Positions 45,006 to 56,713 of a stretch of DNA of 64,000 bases are shown here, one piece after another (position 1 is the stretch's first letter; each line of letters begins with the position of its first letter). The translations under genes and the position numbers were made by a program. The notes beneath the pieces were generated by a model. That model saw only the letters and a list, made by a program, of their open reading frames with translations, was not told the DNA's origin and made no database searches. The stretch is from Ancistrus triradiatus (lineage: Eukaryota > Chordata > Actinopteri > Siluriformes > Loricariidae). Where the stretch lies: the NCBI GenBank assembly GCA_025084515.1, contig JAJAGP010000432.1, forward strand, positions 198,501-262,500, read 5' to 3'.

Positions 45006-46148
45006 TAATGAATATTTATTGGTATTGTGATCAATAACACATCGTGGCACTTTATGTAGAGGGTTGGCATAACAAAACTGGTAAATTTGCACCTAAGTCA
45101 ATGCATTTTTCCCTCATTATCTGGATTAGAATGAAATATTGGTCATATGATAGACAAGCACTGTTGTGTTAAAAACTGAGCCTATATTTGTTCTGATACA
45201 CTAGTGTACTTTGTTATTACATTGATTTCGCTTGGGAAATTTGTGTAGTGATAGGTGGTTGTTCAGAGAGTTGTGCCTTGTACTGTTGACTAATAAATAC
45301 TTTAAAATGCTCTTTAAAATTAAAATTTTTAAATTCATGCACTGTCAGGACATTAAACAAATATATCCAACTTTTTTAGTTTTTTGTTTGTTTTTCACTC
45401 CATAGCAACTGGATAGCAACTCGAGTTTCACTCCAAAGCAAATGGAGTTCCCCACACTAGAAATTGCCCATACTGGTTTGGGAGTGAGACTTAAATTTGG
45501 GAACAGATGTGAAAATGTAATTACACATCTGCTTTATAATCCCCTCAACCATGTATTCTTGCTACATACTATGCATACAATTAACATCTAATTCTCCAAA
45601 TGTTAGGGCAAAGCCAGAAGCAGGTGGCTCTCAGAAACTGTACAGATAATTTCACAGTTCAGTACAGTACATGTGGACACTCTCTATTAAATGCTCAGTG
45701 AAAACTCACACTTTATAGACCTAAATGTTTAGAATTCCGGTGTACAAACTAGTGTACAAACTTTCAGCTAACTGGGAAATAGGGGTGTCTTATTTCAGAT
45801 TAAATTGAAGCTACTGTGATCATAGTCACTGAGCAAAAAACTAATTTCAACCTCCACTGGCCGAATTGAGCTAGAAGTTCAGAGCAGGTGAGAGAAATAT
45901 GAGTGCTTGCTAACAAGGTGGAGTGAGATGACTGATAACAAGGTAGAGTTTCTTTGCGTTGTCTGATTTTATCATGGCACCAGAGTGAGGCTACCAACTA
46001 CATCTGTTACCACAGTTCCACAGGTGAAAAACAGGAGTTCCACTGGACTTACAAGGTCATCAACTCTCCACCAGCTTCCTTTATTTATACATTTAATGTC
46101 ACATCACCATCGATGGATGACAGTATGAATGTTATAACAATTCTAGTC
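45006..46148. other. No recognised feature
   Basis: AT-rich DNA with a short direct repeat (CACTCCATAGCAACTGGATA against CACTCCAAAGCAAATGGAGT near 45398-45440). No gene found. Confidence 0.4.
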
Positions 46149-46305
46149 AGACACACTCACACTGGGGACAGTTTAGAGTGGCCAATTAACCTAACACATG
46201 TCTGTTTAACATGAGGGGTAAACCAGAGCAGACAGAGTAAGGGGTTAGGGTTTCCCACACAGGCTGAGTCTGAGGTTGGGATTGAACCGGGATCTCCACC
46301 CTCCA
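46149..46305 (-). repeat. DANA-like SINE fragment with head
   Basis: GAGTGGCCAATTAACCTAAC, CCACACAGGCTGAGTCTGAG and GGGATTGAACCGGGATCTCC (inverse B box) are in the right order. Confidence 0.74.
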
Positions 46306-46449
46306 CCAGTTAAAATAATTCTTACAATGTTTTTGGGAAAATGGGGCTTGATCAGCAAGTTAAAATGCAATACATTTTCCAACACTAGACATATTTATTA
46401 TCAAATTACCAGTGGCTACACCAATTAGCTTTTCATCCAGAATTACAGT

Positions 46450-46560
46450 TGTGGTGATGTGTTGTTCCTTAATGGCCCAACCCTGGCAGAGTTGGAATTA
46501 TAGACAACTTCCAATTAGTCACCTTAATCACCATTGAGCCACCATTGTCCACTAGATGTA
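46450..46560 (-). repeat. Very decayed type 2 SINE fragment
   Basis: TGTTCCTTAATGGCCCAACC and ACCATTGAGCCACCATTGTC correspond to the middle and head. Confidence 0.5.
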
Positions 46561-48089
46561 TGGTGGATCATGTACAGAAAGCAATGAGCTCAATATATCA
46601 GTTTATTAATTAAGGAACAATGGACCAAGTTAGGTGTCTATGTTCATTAAGTAACTAATTATTTGTATACCTTGTTGGACTGTGTTGTACTTCAGGTTCT
46701 TATCGATTTGGTCTTATTAATAAGAAAAATGACTTAAAGTTATAATGGATTAAGTGAAGCATTCTTCAATGAGAGTGGGAATAGTGGCTCCATTGAAGAA
46801 CAGCATTATTAACTGCATCAACATTACTCAGGGTGGAAAATGTTACAGTACCTGCTCCCTTTGAAAATCACAAAGACCCAGACAGTCACATTTTTCTATC
46901 CACTTTCTGATAAAAGGTTAATGTTTATGTTTTACTTTTTACATTTTTTATCATTACTAAAAAAGCTGTTCTCTTTAGTTCGCACAATGGCTTTCTTGAG
47001 ATCTTGAGATGCTTTTTAATGATGCTGAGCTATTTGTACATTTGTTTGGACCCAAAATTAGGTGTCATTGACATCATATATCAAATCTTAACCATAATAA
47101 TGACAAAAGTTGTGTTCCCTGTCTTTTTCATATTGCTACGTGATGGTGTTCTTTCTCTAGCAGGATTAAGGTTTCAATAATTTTAATAATATACTCAAGC
47201 ATTGAGCTTGCAAGAGCAAACATGATTAACCAGTCACAGTAAAACATTTTCTTGAGTAAAATGACGATGTGATTAAGAACTGTTGTAATAATGACAACAT
47301 TCCAAGAACATTACTTGAATTATAAATGGAGGACAAATTGTGTAGAGAAGTGACGGATATGCTGTGGATACTACATGTCTGAGATCATTAGTGCAAATGC
47401 TTCAATAGCCCTATTCAGATTGGATTAGTTTATCATGTGAACATCTGTGATAAATTTTTTTTTGCTGTGGACAGAAATACAATTCCTGCAGGTTGAGTGA
47501 GTTTCTAGTGGGTTGTATTCTGTACGAACCGGGATGTTTGTGTCACATGCAACTGATTGAAAGCACTTTGCTGTGATTTGCAAAAAGGTAAAAGTATATA
47601 TTGTGCGTTTTTTAAATATAAAGTAATGATCTATACCTGTGGATACCAATATTTTTGTGCACTTGTTCTCTTCTTCATTGCTCTTTGAGTTGAATGAAAA
47701 TTGTTCTTGTAAGTACAACACCATATATTAAGGCCTCTATTTGTAGATTCAGGAAATTCTGATTTGTGCCATTTATCCACTGTGCAAAGCAGAAGTTAGA
47801 AAACATTTTTTTTTCAATACGATGTCACATCTGTGTGTAAAGCAACAGAGATGTGCATCCTCAAGGAATTAAAACAATCAGAGCGCCACTGAGTTTGGTG
47901 AAAAACAACAGGTATCTTTGGCTGTAATTTGCTCAGGGAGGGAAGGAGAAAAATACAGACATGACAGCATGATATGCAGAAACAAAATTAGAGCAGTATG
48001 TAAGATGTAAAAGTATGTAAAAGAAGAAATTTCTCCAGGACCTCATGTCATTTTCGTTCTGCCCGGATAAGACTTTTGTAGCACTTTTC
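46561..48089. other. No recognised feature
   Basis: AT-rich DNA. The 99-codon minus-strand frame at 47425 has no signature. Confidence 0.4.
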
Positions 48090-48392
48090 TCAAATTTAAT
48101 AGAACAACTACTTGAAAACCAAAGTACATCAAGTGCTGAAGTGTCATGGACTTTCTTCCACAGTCACCTGACTTAAATGCCTTCGCTCATTTATGGAGGC
48201 TCTTGAAGAGAGAACAAGCCAAGCATTCAGTAATAACAAGATGCCCCTTGGAACATTGTGAAATCATGCTGGATAGCAGAAAAGGGAACATTGCAAATAC
48301 TAATTTTTTTGAAATCATTGTATTAAATTCAAGAATATGCAAAATAGAAATCCAAAATAGTGATCCAAGACTTTGGTGCCCAAATGTATGTC
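48090..48392 (+). pseudogene. Tc1-like transposase C-terminal fragment
   Basis: The block FLPQSPDLNAFAHLWRLLKR (48148-48207) matches the Pro-Asp-Leu-Asn-Pro-Ile-Glu box in which the catalytic Glu position now reads Ala. It continues with EQAKHSVITRCPLEHCEIML, which is the usual downstream segment of some Tc1 families. A right-end relic (AAGACTTTGGTGCCC near 48369) follows, similar to the family C end. The N-terminal two thirds are missing. Confidence 0.66.
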
Positions 48393-48426
48393 TAAGATTT
48401 AAGTTAGAAAATGTATTCAAAATGTA

Positions 48427-48813
48427 CTCACTGGACAAACAATTAGTCACCTGTGACTGAAACGTACCTAATAGAGTGTAATACCTCCACGAATTCTGAC
48501 AAGAATTTTCTGTAGACTGGGATTTTTGCCATTGCTTGTATATAAATTCAGTTACATCCTTCACACTAAGGCCTTTGGCACACCCAAATACAATTGCTCC
48601 TTTTTTGCAATCGTTAACATCTGCTTTGTGACCCATTTTCCACACATAGAACGAGACATTCACTGCACTGTGCCACCTCTGCTCAATCTATGAATACTGT
48701 TGCATACCCCACAAGCATTTATAACCCGGTCATCCTCATGCAACCCCATCTACAGGAGTCTGAAGTTACTATCTTCTTAAACACTCAAGGTGACTAATTT
48801 TTTGTCCTGCCAG
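48427..48813. mobile_element. TA-flanked miniature element carrying a transposase HTH relic
   Basis: The ends are CTCACTGGACAAACAATTAG and, inverted, CTGGCAGGACAAAAAATTAG; the inverted repeats match at 22 of the first 26 positions. TA flanks both sides (48425-48426 and 48814-48815). The total length is 387 bp. On the minus strand from about 48636 it encodes MGHKADVNDCKKGAIV and following residues, which fit the start of a Tc1-like transposase. A fragment of the interior recurs at 54120-54205. Confidence 0.8.
48540..48636 (-). pseudogene. Tc1-like transposase N-terminus (HTH) inside a miniature element
   Basis: MGHKADVNDCKKGAIVFGCA begins at 48636 and continues with GLSVKDVTEF and a YKQWQKSQS block, the length and pattern of the first helix-turn-helix of Tc1-like transposases. 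The catalytic part is entirely absent. The open frame continues into the inverted repeat and beyond the element, which is fortuitous. Confidence 0.6.
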
Positions 48814-48815
48814 TA

Positions 48816-49857
48816 TATTCTGGCTGTGTCTTTTAGTTGAAAACCCTTCAGTAGTTCTTCAGGACTTATCCTTAGGACAGCAATTGATGACCCAGACTCT
48901 AAACTACAATAAGGCACTTATTTGTTATCCTAAATGTGCTTTACTAAAGGAACACTTGCAATTTCCATTTACAATTATATTGGTTTGGATTACACAACTA
49001 CTGTACATAAGTAATGGCTATGAGTGATCTTCATTTTCACAGTAACCCAGCTCTTCTCATTCCTGACAGCAGTTATGTTATTTAATGTGGGGAGACTGTT
49101 GTGACCATTTCAGAGCTGCTTGGATAATTGTGGTTACTCATCCATCAAGAGAGCACACAAGGTGATCCACAGAACAGCAGAGTTCATTACGGATGGTCTA
49201 TTACTGGATATGAGCTGTGATGGGACTACTTTCTCTGACACTCCTTCCACCACACATCAGTAATTGTTTTGTAGGTTTCATATCTTGCAATACAATTAGG
49301 CTTAGGGCAATAAAGGTATTCAGATGGAGATAACTGGTCATCTGGGACACATCTGTATGTATGGCCTGCCAGGTTGATCTGGGTGATGTGTACTGCTTAC
49401 AGAGATGAGTCATAACCATTTATCCATTCCCAGCACAAGGAAAAATTAAAAGTGCTCACTTATTCCATCCGTACCGCATATTAGCCTTTATTCTTTTCTT
49501 CAAGAACACCTTTAGTGAGCAACTAACGTACTACATACTGTACAATAGTAAATATGGGAGTACACACAGATCTAAAAACGTTGTGAAATCTTTTAAGCTC
49601 ATAAAGTGTATGTCCCATGGTTTTGCTCCTTTTTGCACCTTTGTGGAGGGGCAACTGGTACGGTATGTTGGGACATTGTCTGTCTTATGTGCATTCCTGA
49701 CTGAAAAGTGAGAGTTGAATAGATAAAACTGAAAAGACGAGAAGGGAGTAAACTGGAAATAAGAGATTAACTGTGATAATAAGACATAACAGGCAAGTGG
49801 GATTCTTGACAAATAGAAGATACAACTTCTATTTGGAAAAATTAAGTAAAGCAAATG
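48816..49857. other. No recognised feature
   Basis: Open frames at 49201-49419 and 49531-49878 on the minus strand have no family signature. Confidence 0.4.
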
Positions 49858-50414
49858 CAGTGGTGCCTCGAATCTCACCGATAAGGCTTGTCGAGTACCG
49901 AAAACAACATGTACTGAGGAATAAAAAGGAATAAACTAATCCGTTCCAGAACTCCGGAAAATCCACACTGTATGATTCATTATATGTATTAATGGAGTTG
50001 TACTGTACAGGTGCAAAGTGAAAGTGAAAAGTAAAAGCAAAACACTTACTCTATTGGTGAACTCTGGGCACTAACAAAGCTGCTAATGCTAACTGCTGCC
50101 TGAAAGCCAAGAGGACTCCTTTCCTTTCAGTTGTCATTACTAACCATTTTAAGACCTTATTTGCACTAAAATACAATAGTGTAGATATAAAATTAAAGAA
50201 AAACATGACAAACACAGCAAAAATGTGCTCTGAGAGAGCAGAATCTGAATTGCTGAATCGTTGTTTACTGAATCATGAATCATGAATCAAGTTTTGGCTG
50301 AAACAAATTTCGCCGTCTCAACGCCTAGTAACGACAAAACAATGAAAACCGAGACAAATTTTTCTAGTCAAAATTCCTCGAGAACCAAATTCGACGAGTT
50401 CCGAGGTACTACTG
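49858..50414. mobile_element. Family D miniature element, 557 bp
   Basis: The ends are CAGTGGTGCCTCGAATCTCA and, inverted, CAGTAGTACCTCGGAACTCG. TA follows at 50415-50416; the left flank reads TG. Subterminal stretches such as AACTAATCCGTTCCAGAACT also recur in the copy at 23707. No coding capacity. Confidence 0.78.
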
Positions 50415-50544
50415 TATTGAGAATAAATTAGGATCTAAGACAAATAACTAAGGGATGTGATAATCTACAAACCCAAATCTGCAAACAAAATAATAGGTTT
50501 CAGTTCTTCTTTTGTTATTGGCAAGTTTTAATAAACAGATTCTA

Positions 50545-51243
50545 AAACCCCAATTCCAATGAAGTTGTTACTTTGTGTGAAACATAAATAGAATACGATG
50601 ATTTGCAAATCCTTTTCAACCCATATTCAATTGAATGCACTACAAAGGCAAGATATTTAATGTTCAAACAAATAAACTTTATTGTTTTTTTGCAAATAGT
50701 CACTCATTTTGAATGTTATGCCTGCAACACTTTACAAAACAGTTGGGACACAGGGGCAACAAAAGTTGAGGAATGCCCAAAAGACACGTGTCTGGAACAT
50801 TCCACAGGTGAACAGGTTCATTGGAAACAGGTGAGTGTCATGATTGGGAATAAAGGGAGCATCACCGAAAGGCTCAGTCGTTCACAAGCAAAGATGGTGC
50901 GAGGTTCCCCCACAAATATTCCAACAGTTTAAGAACAACGTTTCTCAATGTGCAATTGCAAGGAATTTAGGGATTTCATCATCTACAGTCCATAATATCA
51001 TCAAAAGATTCAGAGAATCTGGAGAAATCTCAGCAAGTAAGTGGCAAGGCCAAAAACCAACATTGAATGCTCGTGAGCTTTGATCCCTCAGGCGGCACTG
51101 CATCAAAAAGCAACATCATTCTATAACGGATATTACCACATGGGCTCAGGAACACTTCAGAAAGCCATTGTCAGTGAACACAGTTCATCGCTCCATCTAC
51201 AAGTGCAAGTTAAAACTCTACCATGCAAAGCAAAAGCGGTAAC
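50545..51243 (+). pseudogene. Tc1-like transposon fragment (family B), N-terminal half
   Basis: The left terminal repeat starts AAACCCCAATTCCAATGAAG with TA before it. The transposase N-terminus is readable over two frames: an initiation region near 50844-50900, then FKNNVSQCAIARNLGISSST (50920-50980) and VHNIIKRFRESGEISA, a helix-turn-helix. A stop follows Ala-Arg-Glu-Leu at 51081-51083; further on, an HINTVHRSIYKCKLKLYHAK-like block near 51176-51230 is frameshifted. The catalytic half is missing because the copy ends where another repeat, GGTAACACTTTACAAT, begins at about 51238. Confidence 0.78.
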
Positions 51244-51490
51244 ACTTTACAATACGGTTCCTTAATTAATGCTTAAGTACTTAATAACTAAGCATTAGAT
51301 AACGAAGAATTACCAAAATAAATCTTCATTAGTTACTAGTCAGTATAACAAACCTCTATGTTGGTTCAAGTGTAATTAATTAATAACCAGTCTTAAACTA
51401 TTGTAATAACTACATGTTTAATTGCTCTTTAACTAATGCTGAACTACTTACTAACTAAAGAATAAGTAATCAAGCATTAACTTAATAGTT
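51238..51490. repeat. Fragment of a GGTAACACTTTACAAT-ended repeat
   Basis: This start motif followed by ACGGTTCCTTAATTAATGC and many TTAACTAA/ACTAATGC words is a common fish miniature-element pattern. The right end near 51487 (CCATTAAGGTGCC) is incomplete. Confidence 0.5.
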
Positions 51491-52630
51491 CTCCATTAAG
51501 GTGCCTTGAGAAAACTCATGTGGACATGAAGAGAACATGTTAAACTCCACACAGAAAAGAGCCAGAGAATCAAACTTAGGTTACTGTAGCTGTGCAACAA
51601 CATGACTTATGTAAAATACTTTAATTTAATATAATAAAATGTAATCTAAGATCATTTATCATATTTATGTGTGGGTGATGGTATGTGTCCAATTCTTTTA
51701 ATCATTGTATCATATGCAACCCCTTCAAAGACCCTGACATCCACATTATAAACAACCCAACTGGTGAAATCAAGTAGTTTTAATGCTTTTTAATAATTTA
51801 AGTTGACAGATTAAATTAAAAACCTTTACACAGTTGATTGCATAATATGTTAGGGGTTTTTCAATATATTTATATTTATATTGGTTAGCATTCTGGTTCT
51901 TTTTATGCTGAATAGGTCTGACTTTATTCAGGGCCATTTTCAATTTCCAGGTATCTAAACTAAGCATGTCTGTTAGAAAGTGATTAATTACTTTTTAAAC
52001 AAGTTCTCCTCATGCTCAACAAACTTATTTCTACTGTTATGTAATACTTAGCCTGAATGGACCAGAGTGCTCACATAAAATGAACCTTTCAATAGAAAAT
52101 AAGTAATAGCCTCTTGGGTTAGCGTCTCCCACGTTCAGGAATGTAAACTTGGCATGAGTGGCACTTCTAGTCACTAAAGCCATGTGAAAAATAAGAATTA
52201 ATAGAACTTGGCTTAGGCTGAATAAATCTTTTCTGAAGGCTTGGGTTTGACGTCTCTGTTTTAGATGTGACGTTCATGTCATTAGATCAGTCAGTTGCAC
52301 AGACCTGACAATCCAGATAAAACTTCTTCACTATTCACCTCACTATGACAGTACAACACTTCAGTGGGGAGTTAAGATTTTGCATTGTCAAATCCAGTAT
52401 AAATGATCAGACATGCTGACAAAGTAATGTGGGACGAAACTTTTAGACTGTACGTGTTCATTGCACGTTTCCAAAATGTTGGTAAGCATTAGCAATAAAA
52501 TTGTGTGTGGATTGATAGTAACTAAGGTAGTGCTAAATGGAACATGGTTTCTAAAACTAATGTTTATACTGGAGTGTGTCCAGTTAACAACATTGTCCTG
52601 GACTGGGTGAAATGAAAAATCAGTCTGTGC
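51491..52630. other. Mostly unrecognised
   Basis: 51510-51590 (minus) may be a scrap of a DANA-like SINE (GAACATGTTAAACTCCACAC). No gene was recognised. Confidence 0.4.
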
Positions 52631-52639
52631 TCAGGATTT

Positions 52640-52959
52640 TTGACATAAACCACATCTACAGCCATCTACACCTAAATCCACCCATATCCACACCCATCTA
52701 CATCCCACTTTATCTACAGTATATCTACTTCCATACTGTGGCATCTATAGGAGCCGAGATTGTAGTTTACATTACATTTAAAATGTGTTTATTCTTCCAT
52801 TTTGAGCTGAAAGTCGATGTAGTATATTGTGAAAATAAATATCGTGATATATTGCTGTATCGATTTTTTAGCACAGCCCTAATCCTCATCCATCCATATG
52901 TACAGTTGCATCATGTATCCACAGCTATATCTATACCCATAGTCATCTACATTTACAAT
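52640..52959. repeat. Degenerate CATCTACA-type satellite, left part
   Basis: Irregular repeats of ATCTACA/ATCCACA words run from 52651 to about 52740 and again at 52887-52955. A different piece (52740-52885, ending TATCGATTTTTTAGCACAGC) is inserted between them and looks like a miniature-element end. Confidence 0.6.
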
Positions 52960-53520
52960 AATGAGCAATAGCAACATCTGGTAGCTTCATCAGTATGTCA
53001 AGTTGATCCCTCTACAATCAAAGCTTGATCAGGAATGGACTTTTTGGCAGGGTAGTAGTCAAGAACCCACTTTTTCAGAAGAGAACACAGTGAAAAGAAT
53101 AAGACATGCTAAAACTTACAAATATTGGAATGAAGATGGAAGTGGAAAACAGTATTATGGAATGTTGATTCCAAGTTTGAAATTTTTGGGTCCAATTGTC
53201 AACATATTATATAAGGTCATTATACCATTGCTAAAACAACAAATCTAAGGTCCAAATTAGTCTAATAGTTTTTCATTAATTTATTTGACAGACATGACTA
53301 TCCAATGCTACTTAAAAAGTAAAAATCTAGTAAAAATCTGACCATAATAATCTGTAAGGTATGAAGAACTGTGTCCAATCTAAATCAAAAGTAAGCAACA
53401 TGAACAGATTTTCCTGCGATATATTGGTTTCTTCCCGTCGTCAACAACTTGTTATATATGGTCATTATACCACTGCTAAAACAAATCTTATGCTGGACCA
53501 AGACTTTCGCACAGAACTAT
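52960..53520. mobile_element. Family C element copy with internal duplication
   Basis: The frame at 53003-53248 reads SKLDQEWTFWQGSSQEPTFS and then YWNED, a Tc1 transposase relic. The right-end block GGTCATTATACCATTGCTAA appears twice, at 53214 and (with one change) at 53459, the second followed by the terminal-repeat relic GACTTTCGCACAGAACTATA. The DNA between the two copies (53270-53445) is shared with 28230-28430. Confidence 0.66.
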
Positions 53521-53645
53521 ATATCTATCTTTAGCCACATCCCTCTTTATCTTCATCCATTGTTATCTATAATTCAAAACCTTTATATATACATCCATAT
53601 CTCTACATGTATATGTTTTTCTACATCTACATTCTACATTTTTCA
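53521..53645. repeat. Degenerate CATCTACA-type satellite, right part
   Basis: ATCTATCTTTAGCCACATCC, then ACATCCATATCTCTACATGT and CTACATCTACATTCTACATT continue the array that stops at 52955. Confidence 0.58.
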
Positions 53646-54698
53646 GCTAGCTAGATTAATGTGCAGAGGATCAGGAAAATAATGGTCATGCTGTGTTCTA
53701 CTGATATTTTTCCAACACCAATGTAACATGCCCAACCAGCGTTGATTTGCACTGACAGTCCCGACAAGTGCCACCGGTGCATGCGACATTACAAACACCA
53801 TGGGTGGTTTATGAGTGCCAGCCTGCCAGCATGGTCAGTGATTTTTAGATCAAGCTATATATTTCTCTTGAGTCTGGATACAAATTGAAAATGAAATGTT
53901 AACCACTTCAGCAATTCACTGTTCTCAGTTTGCTGACTGAAAGATTTGGTTAATTGTGTATGACGTGAAAGCCATCCACCGACCTTGAAGCACTGCAAAG
54001 TGCAGATCCTGCAGACGTTCTGCTTTTTCAGGTCGACCTGTTCGAATGAAAAGCAGTGAAAGAGCCATTTATGAAATATGAAACAGTAAATTAAAGTAAA
54101 TTAATCAGTAAATGCTCATTGAAACATACCTACTGTAATATAATGTAATACCTCCACAAATGCTGTCGAGAATTTCCTGTAGACTGAGATTTTTGCCACT
54201 GCTGGTAGACCCATATGATCATATACTTTCGATAATAATGTAATAGTACTGCACACTAAAACTTTAATAGATTAATTATCTATTATCAATTAATCTGGAT
54301 GCGATATTGACAAGAAAAAAATCTCGATATTTTACGTGATTTTGTTGATAATGATAATTATACGATTCTTTGCATCTTTCAAACTTGTGTTTGACAGAAA
54401 TATTGTCAGACAGGCAATGTACTGTATATCTTGAGCCTAAACTATTCAAAATCGTGATGTAATTGGTTCCAGCATTTGTTGTCTTGTCGTTTGTTGATTT
54501 TCTTGTCCCTTTTTTGCAGAATGATTAAACTAAGGGCTCCTGAGTGTGTTTTTGTGCTGCTACCTTGGCGGGTTTAGGCCTGTCATAAAAAAACTCCCAA
54601 AGTTTGTCAAAATCTTCATAATGTGCATGGTGGTTAGTTCGCAGATGGTAAAACAAGTTAGTTGTCGAGCTGTCTTTAATGTCAACTAATTTCCAATA
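53646..54698. other. Mostly unrecognised
   Basis: 54120-54205 (TGTAATACCTCCACAAATGC and CCTGTAGACTGAGATTTTTG) is a piece of the miniature element at 48427. 54230-54370 has GATATT/TATCG words that resemble a hAT-like miniature family. No gene was recognised. Confidence 0.42.
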
Positions 54699-54700
54699 TA

Positions 54701-56150
54701 CAGTGGTGCTTGAAAGTTTGTGAACCCTTTAGAATTTTCTATATTTCTGCATAAATATGACCTAAAACATAATTTTCACACAAGTCCTAAAAGTAGATAA
54801 AGAGAACCCAGTTAAACAAATGAGACAAAAATATTATATTTGGTCATTTATTTATTGAGGAAAATGATCCAATATTACATATTACTGAGTGGCAAAAGTA
54901 TGTGAACCTCTAGGCTTAGCAGTTAATTTGAAGGTGAAATTAGAGTCAGGTGTTTTCAATCAATGGTTTTCAATCAGGTGTGAGTGGGCACCCTGTTTTA
55001 TTTAAAGAACAGGGATCTATCAAAGTCTTCACAACAGATGTTTGTGGAAGTGTATCATGGCAGATTTCAGAGGACCTCAGAAAAATAATTGTTGATGTTC
55101 ATCAGGCTGGAAAAGGTTACAAAACCATCTGTAAAGAGTTTGGACTCCAACAATCCACAGTCAGACAGATTGTGTACAAATGGAGGAAATTCAAGACCAT
55201 TGTTACCCTCCCCAGGAGTGGTCGACCAACAAAGATCACTCCAAAAGCAAGGTGTGTAATAGATGGCGAGGTCACAAAGGACCCCAGGGTAACTTCTAAG
55301 CAACTGAAAGCCTCTCTCACATTGGCTAATGTTAATGTTTATGAGTCCACCATCTTAAGAACACTGAACAACAATGGTGCCATGGCAGGGTTGCAAGGAG
55401 AAAGCCACTGCTCTCCAAAAGGAACATTGCTGCTCGTCTGCAGTTTGCTAAAGATCACGTGGACAAACCAGAAGGCTATTGGAAGAATGGTTTGTGGACG
55501 GATTAGACCAAACTAGAACTTTTTGGTTTAAAAGAAAAGTGTTATGTTTGGAGAAAGGAAAACACTGCATTCCAGCATAAGAACCTTATCCCATCTGTGA
55601 AACATGGTGGTGGTAGTATCATTGTGTGGGCCTGTTTTGCTGCATTTGGGCCAGGACGGCTTGCCATCATTGATGAAACAATGAATTCTGAATGATATCA
55701 GAGAATTCTAAAGGAAAATGTCAGGACATCTGTCCATGAACTGAATCTCAAGAGAAGGGGGGTCATGTAGCAAGACAACGACCCTAAGCACACAAGCCGT
55801 TCTACCAAAGAATGGTTAAAGAAGAATAAAGTTAATGTTTTGGAATGGCCAAGTCAAAATCCTGACCTTAATGTTGTGGAGGGACATAAAGCGAGCAGTT
55901 ATGTCAGCTTTTGAGGAAACCCACCAACAACCCTGAATTGTAGCTGTTCTGTATGGAGGACTGATCAACAGCTACAGGAAATGTTTAGTTGCAGTTATTG
56001 AAAGGTTCACATACTTGTGCCACTCACTAATATGTAATATTGGATCATTTTCCTCAATAAATAAATGACCAAGTATAATATTTTTGTCTCATTTGTGTAA
56101 CTGGGTTCTTTTTATCTACTTTTAGGACTTTTAGGACTCAAGCACCATTG
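54701..56150 (+). mobile_element. Tc1-like transposon (family A), right arm shortened
   Basis: The left end CAGTGGTGCTTGAAAGTTTG follows TA at 54699-54700. The extreme right end CAAGCACCATTG is followed by TA at 56151-56152. Most of the right terminal repeat is missing: the sequence jumps from TACTTTTAGGACTT to TTAGGACTCAAGCACC, so a stretch of about 80 bases present at 35030-35110 is gone. Length is 1450 bp. The transposase inside is broken. Confidence 0.9.
55057..55960 (+). pseudogene. Tc1-like transposase (family A), inactivated
   Basis: The main frame (part of 54950-55516) reads ISEDLRKIIVDVHQAGKGYK, then TICKEFGLQQSTVRQIVYKW as a complete first helix-turn-helix, a GRP-type linker (SGRPTKITPKARC) and VTSKQLKASLTLANVNVYES as the second unit. 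The expected MARTKEI start has lost codons. A one-base change near 55375 shifts the frame, so the segment before the first catalytic Asp is read as GLQGESHCSPK; the Asp itself (near 55497-55503) is replaced by a stop. The region after it, including Trp-Ala-Cys-Phe-Ala-Ala near 55630, is readable in another frame, and the PDLN box near 55858 is truncated. Confidence 0.88.
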
Positions 56151-56152
56151 TA

Positions 56153-56463
56153 TAGTAGGGGTGGATGATATGTATAGTCTATGATAATATCTTAATTGTT
56201 GTTTTAACGATGTGTGAGCTGACATAATCGAGTATGTCACTCAAGTAAAAAACAGGCCTTAAGAGTTCATATGTTCTCTGCACCATATATCGAGCCAGGA
56301 TAGACTACTGCATGCAGGGGGTTAGCAACACAAATCAAGCTAGCGTTCTACCTAAAAGTTTGTGACTGAAGTGAAAAATGAGTGAACAAACTGCACCAGG
56401 AGACAAAATACAGAGACCACCAACCTCGCAGTCTACATCGTTAGACTCAATTACTAGATTTGG
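56153..56463. other. Possible hAT-like scrap
   Basis: GTAGGGGTGGATGATATGTA at 56156-56175 resembles the end of a hAT-related miniature family, and ATATATCGAGCCAGGAT near 56285 might be a partner, but no target duplication was found. Nothing else was recognised. Confidence 0.35.
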
Positions 56464-56660
56464 CTTACATTTACATTTACAGCATTTAGCAGATGCCCCT
56501 TTCCAGAGCGACTTACAATTGATACAATCTTACAATCCAAAGCAATTGTGGGTTAAGGGCCTTGCTCAAGGACCCAACAGTGGCAGCTTGGCAGAGGTGG
56601 GATTTGAACCCTGGACTTTCTGGTCCTTAGTCCAATACCTTACCCGCTAGGCTAGCACAG
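56464..56660 (-). repeat. tRNA-derived SINE (type 2), near full length
   Basis: This has the same structure as 2264-2460: the tail TTTAGCAGATGCCCCTTTCC, middle GGGTTAAGGGCCTTGCTCAA, inverse B box GGGATTTGAACCC, and head complement TACCCGCTAGGCTAGCACAG. Confidence 0.86.
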
Positions 56661-56713
56661 TCTTAGCTTAGCATCTTTAAAAAAAAAAATGGATGACAGG
56701 ATTTGGCAAACTA

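Noticed and set aside
52612..52971. 119-codon frame rich in Ile, Tyr, His and Pro
   Set aside because: The composition comes from the degenerate CATCTACA-type satellite.
56155..56310. Complete hAT miniature element
   Set aside because: A plausible left end exists, but the right end and the 8-bp duplication could not be shown.
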